NCBI GenBank assembly: GCA_905214155.1
Contig: CAJMLC010000087.1
Coordinates: 1-8,057, forward strand
Direction: 5' to 3'
Source of the DNA: an uncultured bacterium
GTDB lineage: Bacteria; Bacillota; Clostridia; Oscillospirales; Oscillospiraceae
Length of the DNA: 8,057 bases
Below the pieces are notes generated by a model, which saw nothing but the letters and a program-made list of their open reading frames with translations, ran no database searches and was not told the DNA's origin. The position numbers and the translations under genes were made by a program. Positions 1 through 7,441 of the stretch are shown here, in pieces. Position 1 is the first letter of the stretch. Every line of letters begins with the position of its first letter.

Positions 1-266
1 CGGACATCCTCTGCTTCGACGAGCCGACCTCGGCCCTCGACCCGGAGCTGACCGGTGAGGTGCTCCGCGTCATCCGCTCGCTGGCTGAGCAGCACATGAC
101 CATGATCATCGTCACGCACGAGATGGAGTTTGCGCGCGACGTGGCCGACCGGGTCATCTTCATGGACGGCGGCGTCATCGTCGAGCAGGGACCGGCGCAC
201 GACGTCATCGACCATCCGCAGCAGGAGCGCACAAAGCAGTTTCTGGCGCGTTATGCCCAGAATTGA
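1..266 (+). CDS. Polar amino acid ABC transporter, ATP-binding subunit (3' end only)
   Basis: This is the C-terminal 87 residues of a cytoplasmic ATPase subunit that powers uptake of a polar amino acid; the gene begins outside the window and the first whole codon is at base 3. The visible part opens on the Walker B strand and D-loop (LCFDEPTSALDPE), followed by the switch histidine in IIVTHEMEFARDVADRV, and ends with FMDGGVIVEQGP. The THEMxFAR and FMDxGxIVExG wording is typical of the GlnQ/HisP/ArtP subfamily rather than of sugar or metal importers. The Walker A and signature motifs lie upstream and cannot be checked. The stop TGA (264-266) is followed at once by a terminator hairpin, so this is the last gene of its operon. 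It converges on the minus-strand operon and is probably not co-regulated with it. The exact amino acid carried cannot be told from this fragment. Confidence 0.92.
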   Translation, partial: DILCFDEPTSALDPELTGEVLRVIRSLAEQHMTMIIVTHEMEFARDVADRVIFMDGGVIVEQGPAHDVIDHPQQERTKQFLARYAQN

Positions 267-274
267 AGCAAACC

Positions 275-316
275 AAAAAGCGCCCCCGGCTCGACAGAGC
301 CGGGGGCGCTTTTTTT
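275..316. terminator. Bidirectional Rho-independent terminator between convergent operons
   Basis: A perfect 13-bp GC-rich stem (280-292 pairs with 297-309) has a GACA loop and is flanked by A5 on the left and T7 on the right, so it reads as an intrinsic terminator on both strands. It ends the plus-strand ABC transporter operon and the minus-strand operon whose last gene is the aminotransferase. A smaller hairpin (GGCAG/CTGCC, 319-323 with 331-335) lies between it and the aminotransferase stop and may assist on that side. Confidence 0.93.
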
Positions 317-341
317 AGGGCAGCACCGCGCTGCCTTAGGT

Positions 342-1511
342 TCAGGGGCGCATGATCTGCTTGAGGTGGGACAGGCGGTCGAGCGCGGCCGTCAGCGTCT
401 CATCCTTCTTGGCGAAGTGCAGGCGGACGATGTGGTTGATGTCTTCGTCGAAGAACGAGCTGCCGGGGACGCAGGCCACGCCGACCTTTTCGGCCATCTC
501 AATGCAGAAATCGACGTCGGACTGGCCTTTTTTCAGGTAGGGCGCGATGTCGGCCAGCACGAAATAGGTGCCCTCCGGGTCGGTGAACGGGATGTTCAGG
601 TCCTTCATGCCGCCGGTGAAGAGGGCTTTCATGTGTGCGTAGTGCGCGCCGAATTCCTCGTAGTAGCTGTCCGGCATGTCGAGGCCCACGACGGCGGCCT
701 CCATCAGCGGCGCGGGCGCGCCGACGGTGTTGAAGTCGTGGTACTGCTTGATGCGGTCCATGATGGGCTTCGGCGCGATGGCGTAGCCGAGGCGCCAGCC
801 GGTGATGGAATAGGTCTTGGACAAACTCGAGCAGCTGACCGTCCGCTCCCACATGCCGGGGAGGCTGTTCATGTAGATGTGCTTGTGGCCCTCGTAGACG
901 ATGTGCTCATAGACCTCGTCCATGATCGCGTAGACGTCGTACTTTTTGCAGAGGTCGGCGATCAGCGTCAGCTCTTCCAGCGTGAAGACCTTGCCGCTCG
1001 GGTTCGAGGGGTTGCAGATCAGGATGGCCTTCGGATGCTGCCGGAAGGCGTCCTCCAGCGCCTCGGGATCGAAGTGGAACGTGGGCGGGATGAGCGGGAC
1101 GAAGACCGGCTCGCAGTCGGCCATGATGGCCTGCGCGCGGTAATTTTCAAAATACGGCGAGAACATGACGATCTTGTCGCCGGGGTTTGTCAGGGCGAAG
1201 ATGGTGTCGACCATGGCCTCGGTGGAGCCGATGGTGACGACGATCTCGGTCTCGGGGTCGAGCTCGCGGCCCATGAACCGGCCGCACTTGCGGCACGCGG
1301 CCTGCCGGAAATTCGGCGCGCCCATCGTGATCGGGTACTGGTGCGGGCCGATGTGGCTGATCTCCTCGAGCCGGTCGGTCAGGGCCTTGGGCGGGTCAAA
1401 ATCCGGGAAGCCCTGGGCCAGGTTGATCGCACCGCATGCGAGGCTGACACGCGTCATCCGGCGGATGACGGAATCGGTGAAATGCTGGTTTCTTCTGCTC
1501 ATTTCCTGCAT
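342..1511 (-). CDS. PLP-dependent aminotransferase, class I/II (fold type I)
   Basis: A complete 389-residue cytoplasmic aminotransferase, the usual length for the family. The motifs are in order: substrate-side loop INLAQGFPDF near residue 30, NPSNPSGK with the PLP-binding Asn at 170, MDEVYEHIVY with the pyridoxal-nitrogen Asp at 198 and Tyr at 201, the Schiff-base Lys at 232 in SSLSKTYSITGWRLGY, and the carboxylate-binding Arg at 363 in IVRLHF. The first ATG (1511) is chosen because AAGGAG lies 7 bases before it; a second Met is at residue 4. As last gene of the operon, 75 bases after the ACT gene, its likely role is to exchange aromatic amino acids with arylpyruvates, the substrates or products of IorAB. 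Sequence alone does not fix the substrate, since the same subgroup includes aspartate and broad-range enzymes. I see no promoter in the 75-base gap. Confidence 0.93.
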   Translation of the reverse strand: MQEMSRRNQHFTDSVIRRMTRVSLACGAINLAQGFPDFDPPKALTDRLEEISHIGPHQYPITMGAPNFRQAACRKCGRFMGRELDPETEIVVTIGSTEAMVDTIFALTNPGDKIVMFSPYFENYRAQAIMADCEPVFVPLIPPTFHFDPEALEDAFRQHPKAILICNPSNPSGKVFTLEELTLIADLCKKYDVYAIMDEVYEHIVYEGHKHIYMNSLPGMWERTVSCSSLSKTYSITGWRLGYAIAPKPIMDRIKQYHDFNTVGAPAPLMEAAVVGLDMPDSYYEEFGAHYAHMKALFTGGMKDLNIPFTDPEGTYFVLADIAPYLKKGQSDVDFCIEMAEKVGVACVPGSSFFDEDINHIVRLHFAKKDETLTAALDRLSHLKQIMRP

Positions 1512-1586
1512 AAAAATTCTCCTTTCTCAGGGAACAAGGGGGTCTAAAGCTAAGTGGGGACATAAAAAGAACGATTCAAGACTGCC

Positions 1587-2018
1587 TCAGCAAACGCCCA
1601 GCTCTGCGCCGTCCGCAGGATGCAGCCCGGCGGCGGAGGCGATGGTGGCGAGGCCCTCCGGGTCGGAGACCCGGAAGATCATATAGGCATGGCCGTTCGT
1701 GCGGCCAAAGACCGAGTACATATATTCGATGTCGACGTGCTGCTCCGAGAGGACCTGCAGCAGCCGGTTCAGCCCGCCCGGCTCATCCGGCACGGCGATG
1801 GCTGCGACCGGCGTCATCGAGAGGATGAACCCGTGCTCGAGCAGGACGGCCGACGCCCGCTGGCTGTCGTCGGCGATGAGGCGGAGCACGCCATAATCGG
1901 CGGTCTCGGCGATGTGGATGGCCCGGAGGTCGATGTGCTGCGCGGAGAGGATGCCGGTGATCTCGGCGAGCGTCCCGGCGCGGTTTTCCAGAAAGACGGA
2001 GATCTGATGAATGACCAT
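1587..2018 (-). CDS. Tandem ACT-domain protein, probable amino acid sensor
   Basis: A 143-residue protein made of two ACT domains and nothing else. The first covers about residues 1-70, with the opening strand and turn HQISVFLENRAGTLAEIT and then HIDLRAIHIAE; the second covers about 72-143, with the matching elements DEPGGLNRLLQVL and HVDIEYMYSVF. ACT domains bind amino acids at domain or subunit interfaces and act as allosteric sensors; stand-alone pairs like this have no catalytic residues. The ribosome binding site AAGGAGG sits 6 bases before the ATG and overlaps the stop of the upstream ligase gene (11-base gap), so the two are likely translationally coupled. Small tandem-ACT genes next to a PaaK-type ligase and iorAB are a recurrent arrangement. 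The plausible job is sensing an aromatic amino acid and tuning the ligase, IorAB or aminotransferase. The ligand and partner are inference. Confidence 0.88.
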   Translation of the reverse strand: MVIHQISVFLENRAGTLAEITGILSAQHIDLRAIHIAETADYGVLRLIADDSQRASAVLLEHGFILSMTPVAAIAVPDEPGGLNRLLQVLSEQHVDIEYMYSVFGRTNGHAYMIFRVSDPEGLATIASAAGLHPADGAELGVC

Positions 2019-2029
2019 GACGTACCTCC

Positions 2030-3328
2030 TTAAATTTTCCGTTTGTCGATGACGCGGACGGCCTTGCCCTCGCTGCGCGCGATGGACTTGGGCGCGACGA
2101 GGCGTACCTTCGCATAAATGCCGAGCATCGCCTTCAGCGCGGCGACCAGGCTCTTTTCCATGTCGGTGATCTTGCCGAGCGAGTCGGAGAAGTTGTCCGG
2201 CGTCATCTCGACGAGGACCTCCAGCGTGTCGGAGTTGTTGACGCGGTCGACGATGATCTGATAGTTTGCGGCATAGCCCTGCTCGATGAGGACGGTCTCA
2301 ATCTGCGACGGGAAGACGTTGACGCCCTTGACGATCAGCATATCGTCGCTGCGGCCCATCGGCTTGGACATGCGGATGTGCGTCCGCCCGCAGCGGCAGG
2401 GCTCCGCGTTCAGCACGCAGATGTCGCGCGTGCGGTAGCGCAGCATCGGGAAGCCCTTTTTCGTCAGCGATGTGAACACCAGCTCGCCCTGCGTGCCGTA
2501 GGGCAGCGGCTCGCATGTCTCAGGGTCGATGATCTCGGCGATGAAATGATCCTCGTTGATGTGCATGCCCGCCTGCTCGCTGCATTCAAACGCGACGCCC
2601 GGCCCGGACAGCTCCGTCAGGCCGTAGATGTCGTAGGCTTTCAGGCCGAGCTTATTTTCAATGTCGCGGCGCATCTCCTCGCTCCAGGCCTCCGCGCCGA
2701 AAATGCCGGCCTTGAGATGGATCTTGCCGCGCAGCCCGCGCTCGGTGACGCACTCGCCGAGATACGCAGCATAGGACGGCGTGCAGCAGAGGATCGTGGA
2801 GCCGAGGTCGGTCATAAACTGGAGCTGCCGGTCGGTGCTGCCGGAGGACATCGGCAGCGTCAGGCAGCCGACCTTCTGGCTGCCGCCGTTCAGGCCGAAG
2901 CCGCCGGTGAACAATCCGTAGCCGTAGGCCACCTGGCAGACGTCGTCCGCCGTGCCGCCCGCGGCGACGATGGCCCGCGCGCAGCAGTCCTCCCAGAGGT
3001 CGATGTCGCCCCGCGTGTAGCAGGCGACGACGCGCTTGCCGGTCGTGCCGGAGGTGGAGTGGACGCGGACACAGTCGCGCAGCGGCGCGCCGCGCAGCCC
3101 CATCGGATATGCCTCGCGCAGATCGGCCTTTGTCAAAAACGGGAGCTTATAGAGGTCCTTCCGGCCCTTCACATCGTCCGGCGTGACGTGGACCGCCTCC
3201 ATCTTTGCGCGGTAATAGGGGACGTTTTCCCACACATAGCGCACCTGCTCCGCCAGCCGTTCATCCTGCCACGCCTCGATCTGGGCGCGCGGCGCGCATT
3301 CGATTTCTTTCTGATAATAGTTCTGCAT
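2030..3328 (-). CDS. paaK: Phenylacetate-CoA ligase family (AMP-forming arylacetate-CoA ligase)
   Basis: A complete 432-residue ligase of the PaaK family, the normal length. It activates phenylacetate or a related aryl acid with ATP to an aryl-adenylate and then to the CoA thioester. Motifs: the ATP phosphate loop HSTSGTTGKR (90-99), the core motif DIYGLTELSGPG (233-244), RYRTRD (297-302), the hinge region GRSDDMLIVKGVNVFPSQIE (325-344), and a C-terminal SEGKAVRV whose Lys422 is in the place of the catalytic lysine. The start at 3328 is preferred over an in-frame upstream start at 3430, because GGAAGGAAA precedes it and the family begins with this YYQKEIE-type helix; the upstream start would run into iorB. 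It lies 17 bases after iorB and 11 before the ACT gene. In iorAB clusters this enzyme usually handles indole-, phenyl- or 4-hydroxyphenylacetate. It is the second CoA ligase of the operon. Substrate is inferred from context. Confidence 0.93.
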   Translation of the reverse strand: MQNYYQKEIECAPRAQIEAWQDERLAEQVRYVWENVPYYRAKMEAVHVTPDDVKGRKDLYKLPFLTKADLREAYPMGLRGAPLRDCVRVHSTSGTTGKRVVACYTRGDIDLWEDCCARAIVAAGGTADDVCQVAYGYGLFTGGFGLNGGSQKVGCLTLPMSSGSTDRQLQFMTDLGSTILCCTPSYAAYLGECVTERGLRGKIHLKAGIFGAEAWSEEMRRDIENKLGLKAYDIYGLTELSGPGVAFECSEQAGMHINEDHFIAEIIDPETCEPLPYGTQGELVFTSLTKKGFPMLRYRTRDICVLNAEPCRCGRTHIRMSKPMGRSDDMLIVKGVNVFPSQIETVLIEQGYAANYQIIVDRVNNSDTLEVLVEMTPDNFSDSLGKITDMEKSLVAALKAMLGIYAKVRLVAPKSIARSEGKAVRVIDKRKI

Positions 3329-3345
3329 ACTGTTTCCTTCCGGTG

Positions 3346-3918
3346 TCAGGCGCCGCGCCCCAGTGCGAACGCCTTTTTGTTGAGCTCGAGGAACTTCGGC
3401 GGGACGCTCTGCTCGATGGCAGTGTTCCACTCGTCCTCGGTAAAGTCGAAATACCGCGACAGCCGCCCCAGCAGCACCAGATTGACCGCCTTGGGCGAAC
3501 CGGCCTGTTCCGCCAGCGTGAGCGCATCCATCGCGTCGAGCCGGAGGCCCAGCGCGCGGAGCTTTTCTTCCAGCTGCGCAGGATATTCCATCGCGCCGGT
3601 GATGACCGGCATCGGGTTCGTCTTCTGCGTGTTCGTCAGCAAAATGCCGTCCGGGCGGAGATATTCGGTCCAGCGCGCGGCCTCCAGCAGCTCGAACGAG
3701 AGGATATAGTCGGCCTCGCCCCGGTCGACGATCGGGGAATAGACGTGGTCGCCCCAGCGGACGTAGGTGACGACGCTGCCGCCGCGCTGGCTCATGCCGT
3801 GGACCTCGCTGACCTTGGCGTCATAGCCGCGCGCGAGCAGCATGCGGCCCAGCAGTTTGCTGGCAAGCAGCGTGCCCTGTCCGCCGACGCCGACGATCAT
3901 CATATTTTTCGTCTTCAT
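3346..3918 (-). CDS. iorB: Indolepyruvate:ferredoxin oxidoreductase, beta (gamma-domain) subunit
   Basis: The 190-residue small subunit of indolepyruvate ferredoxin oxidoreductase. Together with IorA it interconverts an arylpyruvate plus CoA and an arylacetyl-CoA plus CO2, with ferredoxin as electron carrier, in the cytoplasm of anaerobes. It is the pyruvate ferredoxin/flavodoxin oxidoreductase gamma-type domain: the N-terminal glycine-rich loop MIVGVGGQGTLLASKLLG (7-24) and EVHGMSQRGGSVVTYVRWG (38-56) are the standard signatures, followed by SFELLEAARW. It has no cysteine cluster, as expected, because the Fe-S centres are on IorA. Its ATG begins two bases after the iorA stop (TGA, GC, ATG) and its AAGGAGGG ribosome binding site is inside the end of iorA, so the two subunits are translationally coupled. 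Length is normal for the family. Confidence 0.95.
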   Translation of the reverse strand: MKTKNMMIVGVGGQGTLLASKLLGRMLLARGYDAKVSEVHGMSQRGGSVVTYVRWGDHVYSPIVDRGEADYILSFELLEAARWTEYLRPDGILLTNTQKTNPMPVITGAMEYPAQLEEKLRALGLRLDAMDALTLAEQAGSPKAVNLVLLGRLSRYFDFTEDEWNTAIEQSVPPKFLELNKKAFALGRGA

Positions 3919-3920
3919 GC

Positions 3921-5657
3921 TCAGCCCTCCTTTTCCGCGCCGATCGCGCCGAATTTACAGAGCTGCGAACAGACGCCGCAGCCGGTGCAGAGCGTCGCGT
4001 CGATGGCGATCCTGCCGCCCTGCATCGAGATGGCCGGACAGCCGATCTTCATGCAGGCATGGCAGCCCGCGCACTTCGCGGCATCCGCGGCGATCGGGCC
4101 AGGGTGTTTGACGTATTTCAGCAGCGCACACGGGCGGCGCGAAATAATGACCGACGGCTCCTCCGCGGCCAGCTCCTCCTTCAACGCCGCGTCGCACGCG
4201 GCGAGGTCGTAGGGGTCGACCACACGCACCCGCCGGATGCCGACGGCGCGGCAGAGGGATTCAAGGTCGATCTTCGTGCAGGGGTCGCCCTTGAGGTTGA
4301 AGCCCGTGGTGGGGTTCTGCTGATGGCCGGTCATGCCGGTGATCGAGTTGTCGAGGATGATGACGGTCGAATTGGACTCGTTGTAGGCGATGTTCACGAG
4401 GCCGGTCATGCCGGAGTGCATGAACGTGGAGTCGCCGATCACGGCGACAGTCTTATGCGGGTCTCCGCCCGCCTTCATGAACCCATGCAGGCCGGAGACG
4501 GACGCGCCCATGCAGATCGTCGAATCGATGGCCGCCAGCGGCGCGACCGCGCCGAGCGTGTAGCAGCCGATGTCGCCGAGAACGGTCAGCTTGTTCTTCT
4601 TCAGCGTGTAGAAAAGGCCCCGGTGCGGACAGCCCGCGCACATGACCGGCGGGCGAGGTGGGATGGGCTCGTCCAGCGCTTTGCCCGTGTGGACGGGCAG
4701 GCCGAGCTTTTCGGCCACAAGGTTCTGGCTCAGCTCGCCCTCCAGACCGAAGAGCGCCTTGCCTGTCACGTCGAGGCCGAGCGTGCGGCAGTGTGTCTCG
4801 ATGACGCCGTCCAGCTCCTCCACGACGATCAGCTTGTCGACCGTCTTCGCAAAGTCCAGGATCTTCTGCACGGGCAGCGGATGGATCATGCCGAATTTCA
4901 GCACGGGATAGCGGTCCCCGCAGACCTCTTTGACGTATTGATAGCTCGTCGAGGACGTGAGGATGCCGAGGCTGTGATCCGTTCCCGGCTCCGCGCGGTT
5001 GACCTCCGCCGTCTCGGCCCAGGCCGTGAGGTCGCGCAGCCGCTGCTCCACCACCGGGTGGCGGCGCTTGGCGTTGCCGGGCATCATGATGTACTTTGCG
5101 CCGTCTTTGACGTAGGGACGCTCCGGGCCGGGCACCCGCTCGCCGGTCTCCACGACGCTCTGCGAGTGCGCGATGCGCGTGCACATCTTCAGAAGCACCG
5201 GCGTGTCGAACTGCTCAGACAGCTCGTAGGCCAGCTTCGCGAACGCGAGCGATTCGGCGGCGTCCGCGGGCTCGAGCATCGGGAGCTTTGCCGCGGCGGC
5301 ATAGTGGCGGGAATCCTGCTCGTTCTGCGACGAGTGCATCCCGGCGTCATCGGCCACGCCGATGACCATGCCGGCGTTGACGCCGGTGTACGAAAGCGTA
5401 AACAGAGGGTCCGCCGCCACGTTCAGCCCCACGTGCTTCATCCCGCAGAAGCTGCGCTGGCCTGCGAGGCTCGCGCCGAAGGCGGCCTCCATCGCGACTT
5501 TTTCGTTTGGCGCCCATTCAGCGTAGATCTCGGGGTATTTTGCCGCGCACTCGGTGATCTCGGTGCTGGGCGTGCCAGGGTAGCTGGAAACAAACTGACA
5601 GCCCGCCTCATACAGGCCGCGCGCCGCGGCCTCGTTGCCGAGCATCAGGGTCCTCAT
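3921..5657 (-). CDS. iorA: Indolepyruvate:ferredoxin oxidoreductase, alpha subunit
   Basis: The 578-residue catalytic subunit. The N-terminal pyrimidine-binding region opens with LMLGNEAAARGLYEAG and SSYPGTPSTEI (24-34), followed by GMKHVGLNVAADPL (72-85). The TPP-binding half has CAGCPHRGLFYTL (340-352), GDIGCYTLGA (361-370), and the TPP/Mg motif from GDSTFMHSG (408-416) to the Asn in ILDNSITGMTGHQ (434-446). The C-terminus is a two-cluster ferredoxin domain: Cys 529, 532, 535, 540 and Cys 557, 560, 563, 567. The last cysteine is followed by Lys instead of the usual Pro, a variation I would not over-read. The ATG at 5657 is supported by AAGGAGGAG 6-7 bases upstream; a longer in-frame start at 5780 has no such site, would overlap the preceding gene, and adds a non-family N-terminus. 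It is first of the tightly packed iorA-iorB-paaK-ACT block and is preceded by a long inverted repeat. Confidence 0.96.
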   Translation of the reverse strand: MRTLMLGNEAAARGLYEAGCQFVSSYPGTPSTEITECAAKYPEIYAEWAPNEKVAMEAAFGASLAGQRSFCGMKHVGLNVAADPLFTLSYTGVNAGMVIGVADDAGMHSSQNEQDSRHYAAAAKLPMLEPADAAESLAFAKLAYELSEQFDTPVLLKMCTRIAHSQSVVETGERVPGPERPYVKDGAKYIMMPGNAKRRHPVVEQRLRDLTAWAETAEVNRAEPGTDHSLGILTSSTSYQYVKEVCGDRYPVLKFGMIHPLPVQKILDFAKTVDKLIVVEELDGVIETHCRTLGLDVTGKALFGLEGELSQNLVAEKLGLPVHTGKALDEPIPPRPPVMCAGCPHRGLFYTLKKNKLTVLGDIGCYTLGAVAPLAAIDSTICMGASVSGLHGFMKAGGDPHKTVAVIGDSTFMHSGMTGLVNIAYNESNSTVIILDNSITGMTGHQQNPTTGFNLKGDPCTKIDLESLCRAVGIRRVRVVDPYDLAACDAALKEELAAEEPSVIISRRPCALLKYVKHPGPIAADAAKCAGCHACMKIGCPAISMQGGRIAIDATLCTGCGVCSQLCKFGAIGAEKEG

Positions 5658-5680
5658 ATCGTACTCCTCCTTGTTTTGGC

Positions 5681-5722
5681 GGCAGCACCACATATTTGCA
5701 TGCCAAATTCTGTGGTGTTGCC
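5681..5722. repeat. Imperfect inverted repeat in the acyl-CoA synthetase / iorA gap
   Basis: Arms of 12 bases (5681-5692 and 5711-5722) pair at 11 positions. The single non-match is A-C if transcribed from the minus strand but a G-U wobble if transcribed from the plus strand. The spacer itself contains a smaller palindrome, ATTTG (5694-5698) with CAAAT (5704-5708) around CATGC. In the operon transcript this would be a hairpin about 14 bases before the iorA ribosome binding site, with no T-run after it, so not a terminator in that direction. On the plus strand it is followed by T6 (5726-5731). Candidate roles are an mRNA processing or stability hairpin separating the two halves of the operon, or a DNA operator. 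The rest of the 83-base gap shows no convincing promoter. Confidence 0.6.
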
Positions 5723-5740
5723 TGATTTTTTGAATATTAC

Positions 5741-7378
5741 TTACCTCGTAATTTGTTCTTCGACGAGGCGCCCACCGCAATAACGCTCGCGCAGCAGCGG
5801 CTTTTCAATCTTGCCGGTCGGGTTGCGCGGCACATCGGCGAAGATGATCCGCCGGGGGCGCTTGTAGCGCGGCAGCTCGCGGCAGAAGTCCATGATCTCC
5901 GCTTCGCTGCACGTCTCGCCGGGCTTGACCTCGACGATGGCCGCCGCGATCTCGCCGAGGCGGTCGTCCGGCAGGCCGATGACGGCCACGTCCTTGATCT
6001 TTTCGCAGCGGCGCAGGAAATCTTCGATCTGCACGGGATAGAGGTTTTCGCCGCCGGTGATGATGACATCCTTCTTGCGGTCGACGAGGTACAAAAATCC
6101 GTCCGCGTCCTCGCGCGCCATGTCTCCGGTGAAGAGCCATCCGTCGCGGAGCACCTCAGCGGTTGCCGCCGGATTTTTATAATAGCAGCGCATCACGCCG
6201 GGGCCCTGCACGGCCAGCTCGCCGATCTCGCCGGGCGTCACGTCGCGGCCCTGCTCGTCGACGACGCGCGTCTTCCAGAGCCATCCGGCCTTGCCGATCG
6301 CGCCGACCTTGTCGATGTGGTCGAGCCCGAGGTGGACGCAGCCGGGGCCGATGGACTCGCTCAGGCCGTAGTTCGTGTCGTATTTCTGGTTCGGGAACAC
6401 CTTGAGCCACCGGCGGATCAGGCTCGGCGGCACAGGCTGCGCGCCGATGTGCATCAGCCGCCACTGGTCGAGGCGATAGTGCGAAAGGTCGATGTCGCCC
6501 CGGTCGATCGCGTCGAGGAGATCCTGCGCCCACGGCACGAGCAGCCACACGATCGTACACTGCTCCTCCGTGACCGTCCGCAGGATCCACTCCGGCTTCA
6601 CGCCGCGCAGCAGCACCGCACGGCTCCCGGAGAGCAGGCTCCCGAACCAATGCATCTTCGCGCCCGTATGATAGAGCGGGGGGATGCAGAGGAAGACGTC
6701 GCTGCGCGTCTGCCCGTGGTGGTGCTGCTCCGTCTGGCAGGAGCAGGCCAGCGCGCGGTGACAGTGCAGAATGGCCTTGGGGAAGCCCGTCGTGCCGGAG
6801 GAAAAATAGATCGCCGCGTCGTCCTCCTCATCCAGCGCCACGGGCGGCGCGGCCGAGGAGCAGAAGCTCATGTACGTCAGGCAGTCCTCGGTGTAGTCCG
6901 GCCCACCGCGCCCCACGAAGAACATCGTCTTCACGCCGGGCGTCTGGCTGCGGATGGCATCCATGCGCGTGACAAATTCCGGGCCGAAGACCAGGATCTC
7001 TACGTCGGCCAGATCGAGACAGTAGCGGATCTCCTCGCCGGAATAGCGATAGTTCATCGGCACGACGACGCACCCGGCCTTCAGAATGCCGAAATAGATC
7101 GGCAGAAACTCGAGACAGTTCATCAGCAGCATCGCGACCTTTGTCCCGCGCTTCGTGCCGCGGCTCAGCAGCAGATTGGCGAAGCGGTTGGCCCGCCGGT
7201 CAAAGTCGCGCCAGCTCAGCTCGCGGCGATAGGGCGCGTCGGGCCGGGCCTCGGCGACAAGGCTCGCCTCGCGCCACGTTGTGGCGGCGTCGCGCTCTTC
7301 CGAGGGGTTCACCTCGACCAGCGCGATGTCGTTGCCCCAGAGACGGGCGTTTCGCTCCAAATATTCGGTAATGACCAT
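5741..7378 (-). CDS. AMP-forming acyl-CoA synthetase (AMP-dependent synthetase/ligase)
   Basis: A complete 545-residue ANL-superfamily ligase that activates a carboxylic acid with ATP and then CoA. Core motifs in order: YFSSGTTGFPKAILHCHRAL (191-210, phosphate loop), NYGLSESIGPG (336-346), GWLFTGDM (413-420) with the ribose-binding Asp, DRKKDVIITGGENLYPVQIE (433-452, hinge and A8), and NPTGKIEK with the adenylation Lys at 523. Residues about 25-52 are a family-variable insert before the RELSWRDFD region. The ATG at 7378 is chosen because AAGGAGGG lies 7 bases upstream; the in-frame extension to 7612 would be translated from the T-box leader RNA and is not real coding sequence. It is the first gene of the T-box operon, 83 bases before iorA. 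The sequence resembles CaiC/medium-to-long acyl ligases more than PaaK, so its acid substrate is open; an aryl acid or aryl-acrylate or -propionate would suit the context. Confidence 0.93.
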   Translation of the reverse strand: MVITEYLERNARLWGNDIALVEVNPSEERDAATTWREASLVAEARPDAPYRRELSWRDFDRRANRFANLLLSRGTKRGTKVAMLLMNCLEFLPIYFGILKAGCVVVPMNYRYSGEEIRYCLDLADVEILVFGPEFVTRMDAIRSQTPGVKTMFFVGRGGPDYTEDCLTYMSFCSSAAPPVALDEEDDAAIYFSSGTTGFPKAILHCHRALACSCQTEQHHHGQTRSDVFLCIPPLYHTGAKMHWFGSLLSGSRAVLLRGVKPEWILRTVTEEQCTIVWLLVPWAQDLLDAIDRGDIDLSHYRLDQWRLMHIGAQPVPPSLIRRWLKVFPNQKYDTNYGLSESIGPGCVHLGLDHIDKVGAIGKAGWLWKTRVVDEQGRDVTPGEIGELAVQGPGVMRCYYKNPAATAEVLRDGWLFTGDMAREDADGFLYLVDRKKDVIITGGENLYPVQIEDFLRRCEKIKDVAVIGLPDDRLGEIAAAIVEVKPGETCSEAEIMDFCRELPRYKRPRRIIFADVPRNPTGKIEKPLLRERYCGGRLVEEQITR

Positions 7379-7408
7379 CCTTGGTCCCTCCTTTGCGGAG
7401 GGAATAGC

Positions 7409-7441
7409 AAAAACGCCCTCCGCACAGACTATGTGCAGAGG
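7409..7441 (-). terminator. Intrinsic terminator of the T-box leader
   Basis: On the minus strand a 10-bp stem (7432-7441 with 7417-7426, one G-U pair) around a 5-base loop is followed within three bases by T5 (7413-7409). It lies directly after the T-box sequence, and its left arm overlaps the 3' half of the antiterminator (CCTCT pairs with AGAGG of the T-box). This gives the mutually exclusive terminator and antiterminator expected of a transcriptional T-box. Confidence 0.93.

Noticed and set aside
3921..5780. Longer iorA start at 5780
   Set aside because: It would overlap the end of the preceding gene and encode the hairpin region. The AAGGAGGAG before 5657 and the family's N-terminus fix the start.
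342..7378. Plain reading as an aromatic amino acid degradation operon
   Set aside because: The enzymes are reversible in principle and the T-box logic argues for synthesis under amino acid shortage. Degradation is kept only as the alternative, because direction cannot be settled from sequence.
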